NCBI GenBank assembly: GCA_025924775.1
Contig: JAICHS010000137.1
Location: 1 to 6,404 of the forward strand
DNA length: 6,404 nt
Source: Rhodanobacteraceae bacterium
GTDB taxonomy: Bacteria > Pseudomonadota > Gammaproteobacteria > Xanthomonadales > Rhodanobacteraceae
Direction: 5' to 3'
Positions within the stretch are counted from its first letter, which is position 1. Each line of letters begins with the position of its first letter. This document shows positions 1 to 4,994 of the stretch, one piece after another. A model generated the notes under the pieces. The model was given only the letters and a program-made list of their open reading frames with translations, was not told the DNA's origin and did no database searches. A program made the translations under genes and the position numbers.

Positions 1-170
1 GCGCCGAACGCCGCGGCCTGCGCTTCTACCGGCACGCCCTGGAACGCGGCGTGCTGCTGCGGCCGCTGGGCGACACCGTGTACTTCCTGCCGCCGTACTG
101 CGTCGATGCGGGTGACCTCGACCTGATGGTCGACGTGGCGCTGGAAGCAGTCGACGCCGCCACCGCATGA
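1..170 (+). CDS. bioA: Adenosylmethionine-8-amino-7-oxononanoate aminotransferase, C-terminal end (partial)
   Basis: Only the last 55 residues are present; the first complete codon begins at base 3 and the TGA stop is at 168-170. The visible end contains the stretch RPLGDTVYFLPPY, which matches the RP-G--(I/V)Y-MPPY block near the C-terminus of BioA, the PLP-dependent class III aminotransferase that makes 7,8-diaminopelargonic acid in biotin synthesis using S-adenosylmethionine as amino donor. This block includes residues that shape the substrate pocket in the family. The catalytic lysine and PLP-binding region lie outside the window, so the rest of the protein cannot be judged. The gene converges on rpoZ with 31 bases between the stop codons. 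Another class III aminotransferase is possible, but the LPPY context favours BioA. Confidence 0.85.
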   Translation, partial: AERRGLRFYRHALERGVLLRPLGDTVYFLPPYCVDAGDLDLMVDVALEAVDAATA

Positions 171-202
171 GCGCGGCAACCGCCGCGCCACGCAGCATGC
201 GT
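171..202. terminator. Two tandem hairpins filling the bioA/rpoZ convergent gap (possible bidirectional terminator)
   Basis: Directly after the bioA stop, GCGCGGC (171-177) pairs perfectly with GCCGCGC (182-188) across the loop AACC. One base later ACGCA (190-194) pairs with TGCGT (198-202) across GCA. Together they occupy the whole space up to the rpoZ stop. The position between two convergent genes suits a shared transcription end. Neither strand has a T-run after the stems, so this is not a canonical Rho-independent terminator, and short GC-rich stems arise easily by chance in such DNA. Confidence 0.35.
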
Positions 203-495
203 CAGGCGTCGTCCAGGCCCTTGGTCATGTCTTCGTCCACCTCGGCCGCGGCCCATTCCAGGGCTTCGCGGTCGCGACGCTCGCGCTCGACCCGGTCGAT
301 TTCGTCGATGGTCGGCATGTCGATGGTATGGTTCGCGATTTCGCGCAGGGCCAGTACCGTCGGCTTGTCGTTCTCGGGATCGACGGTGGCTTCCACGCCA
401 TTCTCCAGCTGGCGCGCGCGACGCGTGGCCATCAGGACCAGTTCGAAACGATTGTCGACCACCTTCAGGCAGTCTTCCACGGTGATGCGTGCCAT
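202..495 (-). CDS. rpoZ: DNA-directed RNA polymerase omega subunit
   Basis: The protein has 97 residues, close to the 91 of E. coli. It starts MARITVEDCLKVVDNRFELV and continues LMATRRARQL, the N-terminal signature of omega, followed by KPTVLALREIA (residues 45-53) and an acidic, charged C-terminal tail. Omega binds the C-terminal part of beta-prime, helps assemble core polymerase and forms part of a (p)ppGpp binding site in proteobacteria. The start was chosen because MARITVEDC is the family's conserved beginning; a GGGAA lies 5 bases upstream of the ATG, and reading further upstream in frame gives arginine-rich sequence with no family match. A sigma70-like promoter lies just upstream. In many gammaproteobacteria rpoZ sits between gmk and spoT. 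Here gmk is about 4.5 kb away on the same strand, and the gene after rpoZ is bioA on the opposite strand. Confidence 0.97.
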   Translation of the reverse strand: MARITVEDCLKVVDNRFELVLMATRRARQLENGVEATVDPENDKPTVLALREIANHTIDMPTIDEIDRVERERRDREALEWAAAEVDEDMTKGLDDA

Positions 496-526
496 GTGAG
501 TTCCCGGTTGTATCGCAAACTTCCAG

Positions 527-554
527 ATTGTACCAGCGCCCGGCGGTTTGTCGA
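527..554 (-). promoter_or_regulatory. Probable sigma70 promoter of rpoZ
   Basis: On the minus strand a -35 box TCGACA (554-549, five of six consensus bases) is followed, after 16 bases, by a -10 box TACAAT (532-527, five of six). The -10 box is preceded by TGG, an extended -10 TGn motif. Transcription would begin near 520, giving a leader of about 25 bases that includes the GGGAA ribosome site before the rpoZ ATG. This is the best promoter match I found in the window. Confidence 0.65.
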
Positions 555-570
555 CCAGACGTGGCGCCGG

Positions 571-586
571 GCACCGAATCCGGTGC
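571..586. repeat. Perfect inverted repeat in the rpoZ/mlaA divergent region
   Basis: GCACCG (571-576) and CGGTGC (581-586) form a perfect 6-base inverted repeat around AATC. It lies about 16 bases upstream of the rpoZ -35 box and about 65 bases upstream of the mlaA -10 candidate, a position where an operator for either gene could sit. No regulator family is recognised from the motif, and a 6-base arm in GC-rich DNA may be chance. Confidence 0.25.
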
Positions 587-625
587 GCGACAGGCTGAAC
601 GGCGTCCACCCCGCCACGGCCATGA

Positions 626-656
626 AAGACGATACCAAGGATCGCTACCGTACAAT
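626..656 (+). promoter_or_regulatory. Candidate promoter of mlaA
   Basis: A TACAAT at 651-656 matches five of six bases of the sigma70 -10 box and would place the transcript start near 663, about 35 bases before the chosen mlaA ATG. Upstream only a poor -35 candidate is visible (AAGACG at 626-631, three of six, 19-base spacing), so an activator or a non-sigma70 factor may be involved, or the true promoter may lie elsewhere. The rest of the 200-base region between rpoZ and mlaA holds no credible gene. Confidence 0.35.
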
Positions 657-697
657 TGCAGGCTTGCAACGCCACGTTTCGGCCACAACCACTCCAC

Positions 698-1660
698 ATG
701 CATCCTTCTGTTCGTTCCCGCATGGCGCAAAGCGCCCTCGTCGCAGGCCTGGTCGGCGCGCTGGCCGCGTGCGCGGTCGCGCCGCCGCGCACGGACGACC
801 CGCTGCAGAATTTCAACCGCAAGGCGTTCGCGTTCAACCAGTTCGCGGACAAGGTGGCGATTCGCCCGACGGCCAAGGCCTATGTCAAGGTCACGGGTCC
901 GAAGGGACGCGTGCTGATCAGCAACTTCTTCGCCAACCTGCGCACGCCGGTGACGATCGTCAATGAGGTTCTGCAGGGCCGCCCGGAACCGGCGCTGCAA
1001 TCCACTGGCCGGTTCGTGGTCAACAGCACCGTCGGCTTCCTGGGCTTTTTCGACCCGGCCAGCGACATGCAATTGACCGCGCATCCCACCGACTTCGGCG
1101 TGACGCTGGCGCACTGGGGCGTGCCGGAAGGTCCCTACCTGGTGCTGCCATTGGTCGGCCCGACCACGCTGCGTGATGTATGGCGGCTGCCGGTGGACAC
1201 CTACTTCGACCCACTGGGCTGGTACGCGCGCGACCACGATTTCAAGTGGCACGCGCAATACCTGCCTTCCGTGGCATATCTGGTGACGCTGCGCGCCAGC
1301 GCGCTGCCGCTGGACCCGATGCTGGATTCGGCCTACGACCCGTACGCGTTCATGCGCGATGCCTATCGTCAGCACCGCCTGTACAAGGTCTATTACGGCA
1401 ACCCGCCGATGTCGGCGATCGAGCAACTGCAGGGCAGCACCCAGAGCGAACAGCACGATCAGGACATCGACCAGTTGCTGCAGCAACAGCAGGAATACGA
1501 GAAGACCCACGGCGTGAACGGGAACGCGCCGCCGGCATCCGGCGCGTCGGCGCCAGCCCTACCGACTTCGTCAGGCGCGGCGATACCCACGCCCGCCGCC
1601 AGTGCGCCGACACCAACGCCCCAGGGCAGCGGGTCGCCGGCACTCAGTCCAGCCGCCTGA
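698..1660 (+). CDS. mlaA: Outer-membrane phospholipid-trafficking lipoprotein MlaA (VacJ family)
   Basis: MlaA removes misplaced phospholipids from the outer leaflet of the outer membrane and passes them to periplasmic MlaC. The 320-residue reading has a short basic start, a hydrophobic stretch and the lipobox L-A-A-C with the acylated Cys at residue 25; Ala at +2 fits outer-membrane sorting. Family blocks follow: DPLQNFNR (34-41), LGFFDPA (115-121), the long DFGVTLAHWG...LRD block (132-160) and DPYAFMRDAYRQHR (214-227). After that come a Gln-rich segment (about 243-266) and a 44-residue Ala/Pro/Ser/Thr tail (277-320), which make the protein longer than E. coli MlaA (251). The ATG at 698 is preferred over the ATG at 722 because only the former gives arginines before the hydrophobic core; neither has a clear Shine-Dalgarno, so the start is uncertain. 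A TTG at 656 overlaps the promoter candidate. It converges on mlaB, its pathway partner, rather than being co-transcribed with it. Confidence 0.95.
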   Translation: MHPSVRSRMAQSALVAGLVGALAACAVAPPRTDDPLQNFNRKAFAFNQFADKVAIRPTAKAYVKVTGPKGRVLISNFFANLRTPVTIVNEVLQGRPEPALQSTGRFVVNSTVGFLGFFDPASDMQLTAHPTDFGVTLAHWGVPEGPYLVLPLVGPTTLRDVWRLPVDTYFDPLGWYARDHDFKWHAQYLPSVAYLVTLRASALPLDPMLDSAYDPYAFMRDAYRQHRLYKVYYGNPPMSAIEQLQGSTQSEQHDQDIDQLLQQQQEYEKTHGVNGNAPPASGASAPALPTSSGAAIPTPAASAPTPTPQGSGSPALSPAA

Positions 1661-1673
1661 GCCTCGCTCAGGC
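1655..1673. terminator. Palindrome spanning the facing stop codons of mlaA and mlaB
   Basis: GCCTGAGC (1655-1662) pairs perfectly with GCTCAGGC (1666-1673) across the 3-base loop CTC. The TGA stop of mlaA (1658-1660) lies in the left arm, and the complement of the mlaB TGA stop (1668-1670) in the right arm, so the two stop codons pair with each other. The location suits a bidirectional transcription end. There is no T-run on either side, so intrinsic termination is unproven. Confidence 0.4.
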
Positions 1674-2000
1674 CGTCGCGGCCGGTGGCGCCAGCAGTTC
1701 CGCAACGTCGCACACGTCGGCGAGCGCGCGCAGGCCTTCCGGCCAGTGCACCACGCCCAACCTGCGCCCTGCACGTCGCGCATGCGCAGCCAGCGCCAGC
1801 ACGCAGGCCAGCCCGGCGCTGTCCGCCCGGGTAAGCCCGCCCAGGTCCAGCCGCGTCTGCCGGCCCGCCGTCAGCGCGCGGTCAGCCGCCGCCAGCGTGC
1901 GTGCCGCGGTGGCAAAGGTCAACGCCCCCGACAACGACAGGGTGTCGTCGTCGGGTTGGGCCAACGTCACCGCCTCGGCAGCAGCATGCGCGCGCGGCAT
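1668..2000 (-). CDS. mlaB: STAS-domain protein MlaB of the Mla ABC complex
   Basis: The 110-residue protein reads as a small cytoplasmic STAS domain. The core LDLGGLTRADSAGLACVL (51-68) is the STAS signature, with D60-S61 at the place where E. coli MlaB has D51-T52, a residue important for its contact with the ATPase MlaF. MlaB binds MlaF and stabilises and regulates the MlaFEDB transporter. Sequence identity outside the core is low, as usual for this subunit, so the call leans on position: it begins 4 bases after the mlaC stop and closes a run with mlaF, mlaE, mlaD and mlaC. Its ATG has only a weak purine stretch upstream, so translation is probably coupled to mlaC. E. coli MlaB is 97 residues. 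The ibaG and murA genes that follow mlaB in E. coli are absent here. Confidence 0.9.
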   Translation of the reverse strand: MPRAHAAAEAVTLAQPDDDTLSLSGALTFATAARTLAAADRALTAGRQTRLDLGGLTRADSAGLACVLALAAHARRAGRRLGVVHWPEGLRALADVCDVAELLAPPAATA

Positions 2001-2004
2001 GGCG

Positions 2005-2655
2005 TCAGTGCCCGCCGTCCTGCTGCTTCATCTGGTCGATCGCACCCGCGCCCTCAGCCTGCAGCCGCTTGATCAGGCCTTCGATGCCTTCCTTCTGGAT
2101 CTCGGCGTCCACCTGGCTGCGGTAATTGGTGATGTAGGAAATGCCCTCGATGATCACGTCATAGGCTTTCCATTCGCCCGACGCGGTCTTGCGGAAGGCG
2201 TAATCGACCGACAGGTTCTTGCCGCTGTCCAGCAATACCTGCGTGCGCACGATCGTGCGACGCTGGTCCAGCGGCCCCTGCGCCGGCAGTACCTTTACCG
2301 CGCCACGGGTGTAGGCGATCAGGCCCTCCGCATAGCGGTGCGTCAGCGCGTCGTAGAACGCCTTGGCGAATGCGACGCGCTGCGCAGGCGTGGCCTCGCG
2401 CGCGTGCCGGCCCAGCACCAGCAACGAGGCGTAATCCATGTCGAAATGCGGCAGCACGACGCCGTCGATGATCTTGATCATCTGATCGGGATTCTGGCGC
2501 AATTCGGTCTGGTGGCCCTGGATGGCCTTGCCCAGCTGGTCGGCGATTGATTGCACGACCTGCTGCGGCGTCTGATTGGCGGCCGCCAGCGACGGCAACG
2601 TGGCCGCCATGCCAAGGAATGCGGCTGCCAGCAGCCACAGGGAACGTTTCAACAT
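2005..2655 (-). CDS. mlaC: Periplasmic phospholipid-binding protein MlaC
   Basis: MlaC carries phospholipid across the periplasm between the outer-membrane MlaA complex and inner-membrane MlaFEDB. The 216-residue protein (E. coli 211) begins MLKRSLWLLAAAFLGMAATL, a Sec signal peptide with likely cleavage around residues 24-26 at the LAAA site. The mature part carries the family blocks VLPHFDMDYASLLVLGRHAR (67-86), TPAQRVAFAKAF (89-100) and YDVIIEGISYITNYRSQ (165-181). The start is secure: a strong GAGGAGA ribosome site lies 5 bases upstream, and the signal peptide begins right at this ATG. The frame stays open upstream, but that extension overlaps mlaD and is arginine-rich noise. It lies 43 bases after mlaD, and the gap holds a perfect stem-loop. 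Confidence 0.97.
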   Translation of the reverse strand: MLKRSLWLLAAAFLGMAATLPSLAAANQTPQQVVQSIADQLGKAIQGHQTELRQNPDQMIKIIDGVVLPHFDMDYASLLVLGRHAREATPAQRVAFAKAFYDALTHRYAEGLIAYTRGAVKVLPAQGPLDQRRTIVRTQVLLDSGKNLSVDYAFRKTASGEWKAYDVIIEGISYITNYRSQVDAEIQKEGIEGLIKRLQAEGAGAIDQMKQQDGGH

Positions 2656-2660
2656 GACAT

Positions 2661-2667
2661 TCTCCTC
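2661..2667 (-). promoter_or_regulatory. Strong ribosome binding site of mlaC
   Basis: The minus strand reads GAGGAGA, ending 5 bases before the mlaC ATG. It is the clearest Shine-Dalgarno in the mla run, whose other genes have weak or coupled initiation. It fixes the mlaC start and suggests that the soluble carrier is translated independently and more strongly than the membrane subunits. Confidence 0.8.
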
Positions 2668-2669
2668 AC

Positions 2670-2689
2670 GTCCCGCGAACGCGCGGGAC
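2670..2689 (-). repeat. Perfect intercistronic stem-loop between mlaD and mlaC
   Basis: In the mRNA sense GTCCCGCG pairs with CGCGGGAC around the four-base loop CGTT, an 8-base all-Watson-Crick stem. It starts 9 bases after the mlaD stop and ends 2 bases before the mlaC GAGGAGA site. No T-run follows, so it is unlikely to be a full terminator. It could protect or process the transcript, giving MlaC a different level from MlaD, as such hairpins do in other operons; that role is inferred. Confidence 0.5.
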
Positions 2690-2698
2690 AACATGCAC

Positions 2699-3217
2699 TC
2701 AGGGTTTGCCGGACGCCGGCGCGTCACCGGAGGCAGGCGCCGAACTCGCGCTGCTCGACTTCGGGCCGCCATTGACCATGAACTTGCCGATCAGGTTCTC
2801 GATGCTCATCGCCGACTGCGTCAGCACCAGCTCGTCGCCGCTCTTCAGGAACGTGGGCGACCCACCCGGCTCGATGCCAACATATTGGTCGCCCAGTAAA
2901 CCGCTGGTGAATATCGCGGCCGACGAATCGTCGGGAATATCGTTGTACTGCTTGTCGATGGACAGCACCACCAGCGCATCCATCCGCTGCGGCTCCAGCC
3001 TGATCGACTGCACGTCGCCGATGCGCACACCCGCGATCTTGACCGGCGCGCGCGCCTTCAACTGGCCGATGTTCTGGAAGCGCGCCTTGACCGTGTAGCT
3101 GTCGCCCGAATGGATGTTGGCGACCGACGTGGTCTGGGTGGCGAGGTACGCGAGCGCGGCGAAGCCCAGCAGGATGAACAGGCCGGTACCGATGGCGTAG
3201 GAAGGACGTGGATTCAT
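2699..3217 (-). CDS. mlaD: MCE-domain lipid-binding subunit MlaD
   Basis: MlaD is the periplasm-facing subunit of MlaFEDB; six copies form a ring whose central pore passes phospholipid between MlaC and MlaE. The 172-residue protein (E. coli 183) has a short N-terminal tail, one membrane helix (about 9-27) and an MCE domain (about 38-116). Family blocks are YTVKARFQNIGQLKARAPVK (41-60), IAGVRIGDV (61-69) and TSGLLGDQYVGIEPGG (104-119), which contains the pore-loop region. A helical segment with SAMSIENLIGKF (135-146) follows, then a Ser/Ala/Pro-rich tail (151-172). The ATG at 3217 is preferred; a TTG three codons upstream is also in frame, and neither has a good ribosome site. The 82-base space after mlaE has only a weak hairpin (3257-3270) and no credible promoter or gene. 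Confidence 0.96.
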   Translation of the reverse strand: MNPRPSYAIGTGLFILLGFAALAYLATQTTSVANIHSGDSYTVKARFQNIGQLKARAPVKIAGVRIGDVQSIRLEPQRMDALVVLSIDKQYNDIPDDSSAAIFTSGLLGDQYVGIEPGGSPTFLKSGDELVLTQSAMSIENLIGKFMVNGGPKSSSASSAPASGDAPASGKP

Positions 3218-3299
3218 GGTTGGCAAACCCGAGGAAGCGAAGACAGCAGGAAAGCAGGCCAGGGATGGCCGTCGTCAAGTTGGACGCGGGCGAATTCAC

Positions 3300-4067
3300 T
3301 CATGTCATGAACGCCGTCATCACGAAGTCGAACGCCAGGATCACGATCGACGAGAACACCACCGTGCGCGTGGTCGAATACGCCACGCCCTCGCTGGTGG
3401 GTGGCGCGGTGTAGCCCTGGAACACTGCGATCAGGCTGACCACGCCGCCGAACACGATGCTTTTGTACAGGCCGTCCAGGATGTCCTTGTGCAACGACAC
3501 CGTCGAGGTCATGTTGCCCCAGAACGTGCCGTTGTCGAGGCCCAGCCAGGTGACCCCCACCAGATGCCCGCCGAAGATCCCCATCGCATTGAACACGCTC
3601 GCGAGCAGCGGCATCGCGATCAGGCCCGCGAGGAAGCGCGGCGAGGCCACGTAGGCCAACGGATCGACCGCCATCATGCCCATCGCGTCCAGCTGGTCGG
3701 TCGCACGCATCAAGCCGATTTCCGCAGTGACCGCGGTGCCGGCGCGGCCCGCGACCAGCAAGGCCGTGATCACGGGCCCAAGCTCGCGGAACAGGCTCAG
3801 CGCGACCACCGTGCCGAGCGCGGCGGTGCCGCCGAAGATCGACAGTGTGTAGTACAGCTGCAGGGCCATCACCATGCCGACGAACAGGCCGCAGGTCATC
3901 ACGATCACGAGGCTCATCGCGCCCACGAACCAGACCTGCCGGCAGGTCTCGCGCCAGTAGCGCAGGCTTTTCGGCAACGCGCCCAGCACCGCCACGAAGA
4001 ACAGCCCGCAATCGCCGACGGACGCGATGCCTTGCACGAGCCAGTTGCGGCGCAGGTTGGCGTTCAT
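3300..4067 (-). CDS. mlaE: ABC transporter permease MlaE
   Basis: MlaE is the membrane core of MlaFEDB, a dimer that takes phospholipid from the MlaD ring in the inner membrane. The 255-residue protein (E. coli 260) has an amphipathic N-terminal part and several hydrophobic segments (about 48-75, 81-106, 146-172, 204-219, 236-253). The family hallmark lies at 94-129, containing RELGPVITALLVAGRAGTA followed by EIGLMRATDQLDAM; this cytoplasmic region couples to the MlaF ATPase. Its ATG overlaps the mlaF stop in an ATGA arrangement, indicating translational coupling and balanced amounts of ATPase and permease. The frame stays open upstream inside mlaF, but that stretch is arginine- and proline-rich and not family-like. 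Confidence 0.97.
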   Translation of the reverse strand: MNANLRRNWLVQGIASVGDCGLFFVAVLGALPKSLRYWRETCRQVWFVGAMSLVIVMTCGLFVGMVMALQLYYTLSIFGGTAALGTVVALSLFRELGPVITALLVAGRAGTAVTAEIGLMRATDQLDAMGMMAVDPLAYVASPRFLAGLIAMPLLASVFNAMGIFGGHLVGVTWLGLDNGTFWGNMTSTVSLHKDILDGLYKSIVFGGVVSLIAVFQGYTAPPTSEGVAYSTTRTVVFSSIVILAFDFVMTAFMT

Positions 4068-4903
4068 GGACGCGCGCCTGCAAACCCGAGTTCCGTCGCA
4101 TAGTCCGGCGCCGGGTAATGGAACGGCACCGGGCCGTCGGCGTCGCCGCCAAAAAACTGGCGCGTCCACGGCGAATCCTGGTGCACCAGTTCGTCGGGCG
4201 CGCCCTGGGCGACCAGCTTGCCATTGGCGATCAGGCAAACGCTGTCAGCCACCTGGCGGATTGCGGCCAACTCGTGCGCGACCAGGATCGAGGTTATGCC
4301 CAGCGTCCGGTTGAGCGTCCGGATCAACCGCAGCACCTGGTTCAGCGCGATCGGATCAAGGCCCACGAACGGCTCGTCGTACAGGATCAGCATCGGGTCG
4401 AACACGATCGCGCGCGCCAGCGCCACGCGTCGCGCCATGCCGCCGGAAAGTTCGCTTGGCATCAGGCGCGCCGCGCCGCGCAGGCCCACCGCCTGCAACT
4501 TGGTCAACACGATGTTGCGCAGCAGTTCTTCCGGCAGCCGCGCGTGCTGGCGCAGCGGGAAGGCGACGTTCTCGAACACGCTGAAATCGGTCAGCAGCGC
4601 CGAGTTCTGGAACAGGTAACCGATGCGTTCGCGCAGACCGAACAGCGCACGCCGCGAGAGCGTCGTCACCTCTTCGCCGTCCACGCGCACGCTGCCTGCA
4701 TCGGGCCGCAGTTGTCCGGTGAGGTGCCGCAGCAGGGTGGTCTTGCCGGTACCCGACGGCCCCATGATCGCGGTGACGCTGCCGCGCGGCACCGCAAGCT
4801 CCAGCCCGTCGAAAATCAGCTTGGCACCGAGGCGCGTGCGCAGGTCGCGCACTTGCACCAAGGCATCGCTTGGCGATCCGGATTCGGCCACGGCGACGGT
4901 CAT
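4064..4903 (-). CDS. mlaF: ABC transporter ATP-binding protein MlaF
   Basis: MlaF powers the MlaFEDB phospholipid transporter from the cytoplasmic face. The 279-residue protein shows a complete ABC ATPase: Walker A GPSGTGKTT (48-56, K54), Q-loop Q99 in YLFQN, signature LSGGM (152-156), Walker B LILYDEP (172-178, D176 and E177), D-loop GLDP (181-184) and switch H210. LRGAARLMPSELSGGMARR (141-159) and the C-terminal DADGPVPFHYPAPDY (254-268) are nearly those of E. coli MlaF; the latter is the C-terminal extension that reaches across the dimer and contacts MlaB. The ATG at 4903 follows family length, but no Shine-Dalgarno precedes it and a CATAAT lies only 3 bases upstream. A TTG four codons earlier is an alternative. 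It is the first gene of the mla run, 91 bases after gmk. Confidence 0.97.
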   Translation of the reverse strand: MTVAVAESGSPSDALVQVRDLRTRLGAKLIFDGLELAVPRGSVTAIMGPSGTGKTTLLRHLTGQLRPDAGSVRVDGEEVTTLSRRALFGLRERIGYLFQNSALLTDFSVFENVAFPLRQHARLPEELLRNIVLTKLQAVGLRGAARLMPSELSGGMARRVALARAIVFDPMLILYDEPFVGLDPIALNQVLRLIRTLNRTLGITSILVAHELAAIRQVADSVCLIANGKLVAQGAPDELVHQDSPWTRQFFGGDADGPVPFHYPAPDYATELGFAGARP

Positions 4904-4994
4904 CGCATTATGCAAAGGTTGAATACACAGCCCGCAAGGATAGTGGAGCCGCCCGCCAAACGGGATGCCGCCGCGATACCGCGCGGGCCGGCGT
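4904..4994 (-). promoter_or_regulatory. gmk-mlaF intergenic region, possible mla operon promoter
   Basis: This is the only place upstream of mlaF for a dedicated promoter. On the minus strand a -10-like CATAAT (4912-4907) and a weak -35-like TTGCGG (4937-4932), 19 bases apart, can be seen. The -10 box is so close to the ATG that the start would fall at or inside the first codons, so the promoter or the chosen start may be wrong. Short GC stems (CCCG/CGGG near 4961-4973) occur, but no terminator with a T-run follows gmk, so read-through from yicC-gmk into the mla genes is also possible. Confidence 0.3.

Noticed and set aside
167..499. A plus-strand frame starting in an ATGA overlap with the bioA stop and covering all of rpoZ
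   Set aside because: The ATGA overlap looks inviting, but the product is a Ser/Arg-rich string antisense to the unmistakable rpoZ.
26..1510. A 494-residue open frame on the minus strand
   Set aside because: It lies antisense to mlaA and also runs across rpoZ in the wrong frame. Its sequence is Arg/His/Gln-rich with no domain, typical of shadow frames in GC-rich DNA.
1180..2550. A 456-residue plus-strand frame
   Set aside because: It runs in the wrong frame through the end of mlaA and antisense to mlaB and mlaC, and has no recognisable motif.
2656..2772. A 39-residue N-terminal extension of mlaC
   Set aside because: It overlaps mlaD, is arginine-rich, and would bury the signal peptide; the ATG at 2655 has a strong ribosome site.
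3218..3299. A possible internal promoter between mlaE and mlaD (TTGACG on the minus strand near 3278-3273)
   Set aside because: No acceptable -10 box lies 15-19 bases downstream, so the -35-like word alone is not support.
3208..3414. A 68-residue plus-strand frame with a fairly protein-like C-terminal half
   Set aside because: It is antisense to the mlaE end and mlaD start, has no ribosome site and matches no family; balanced composition alone is not enough.
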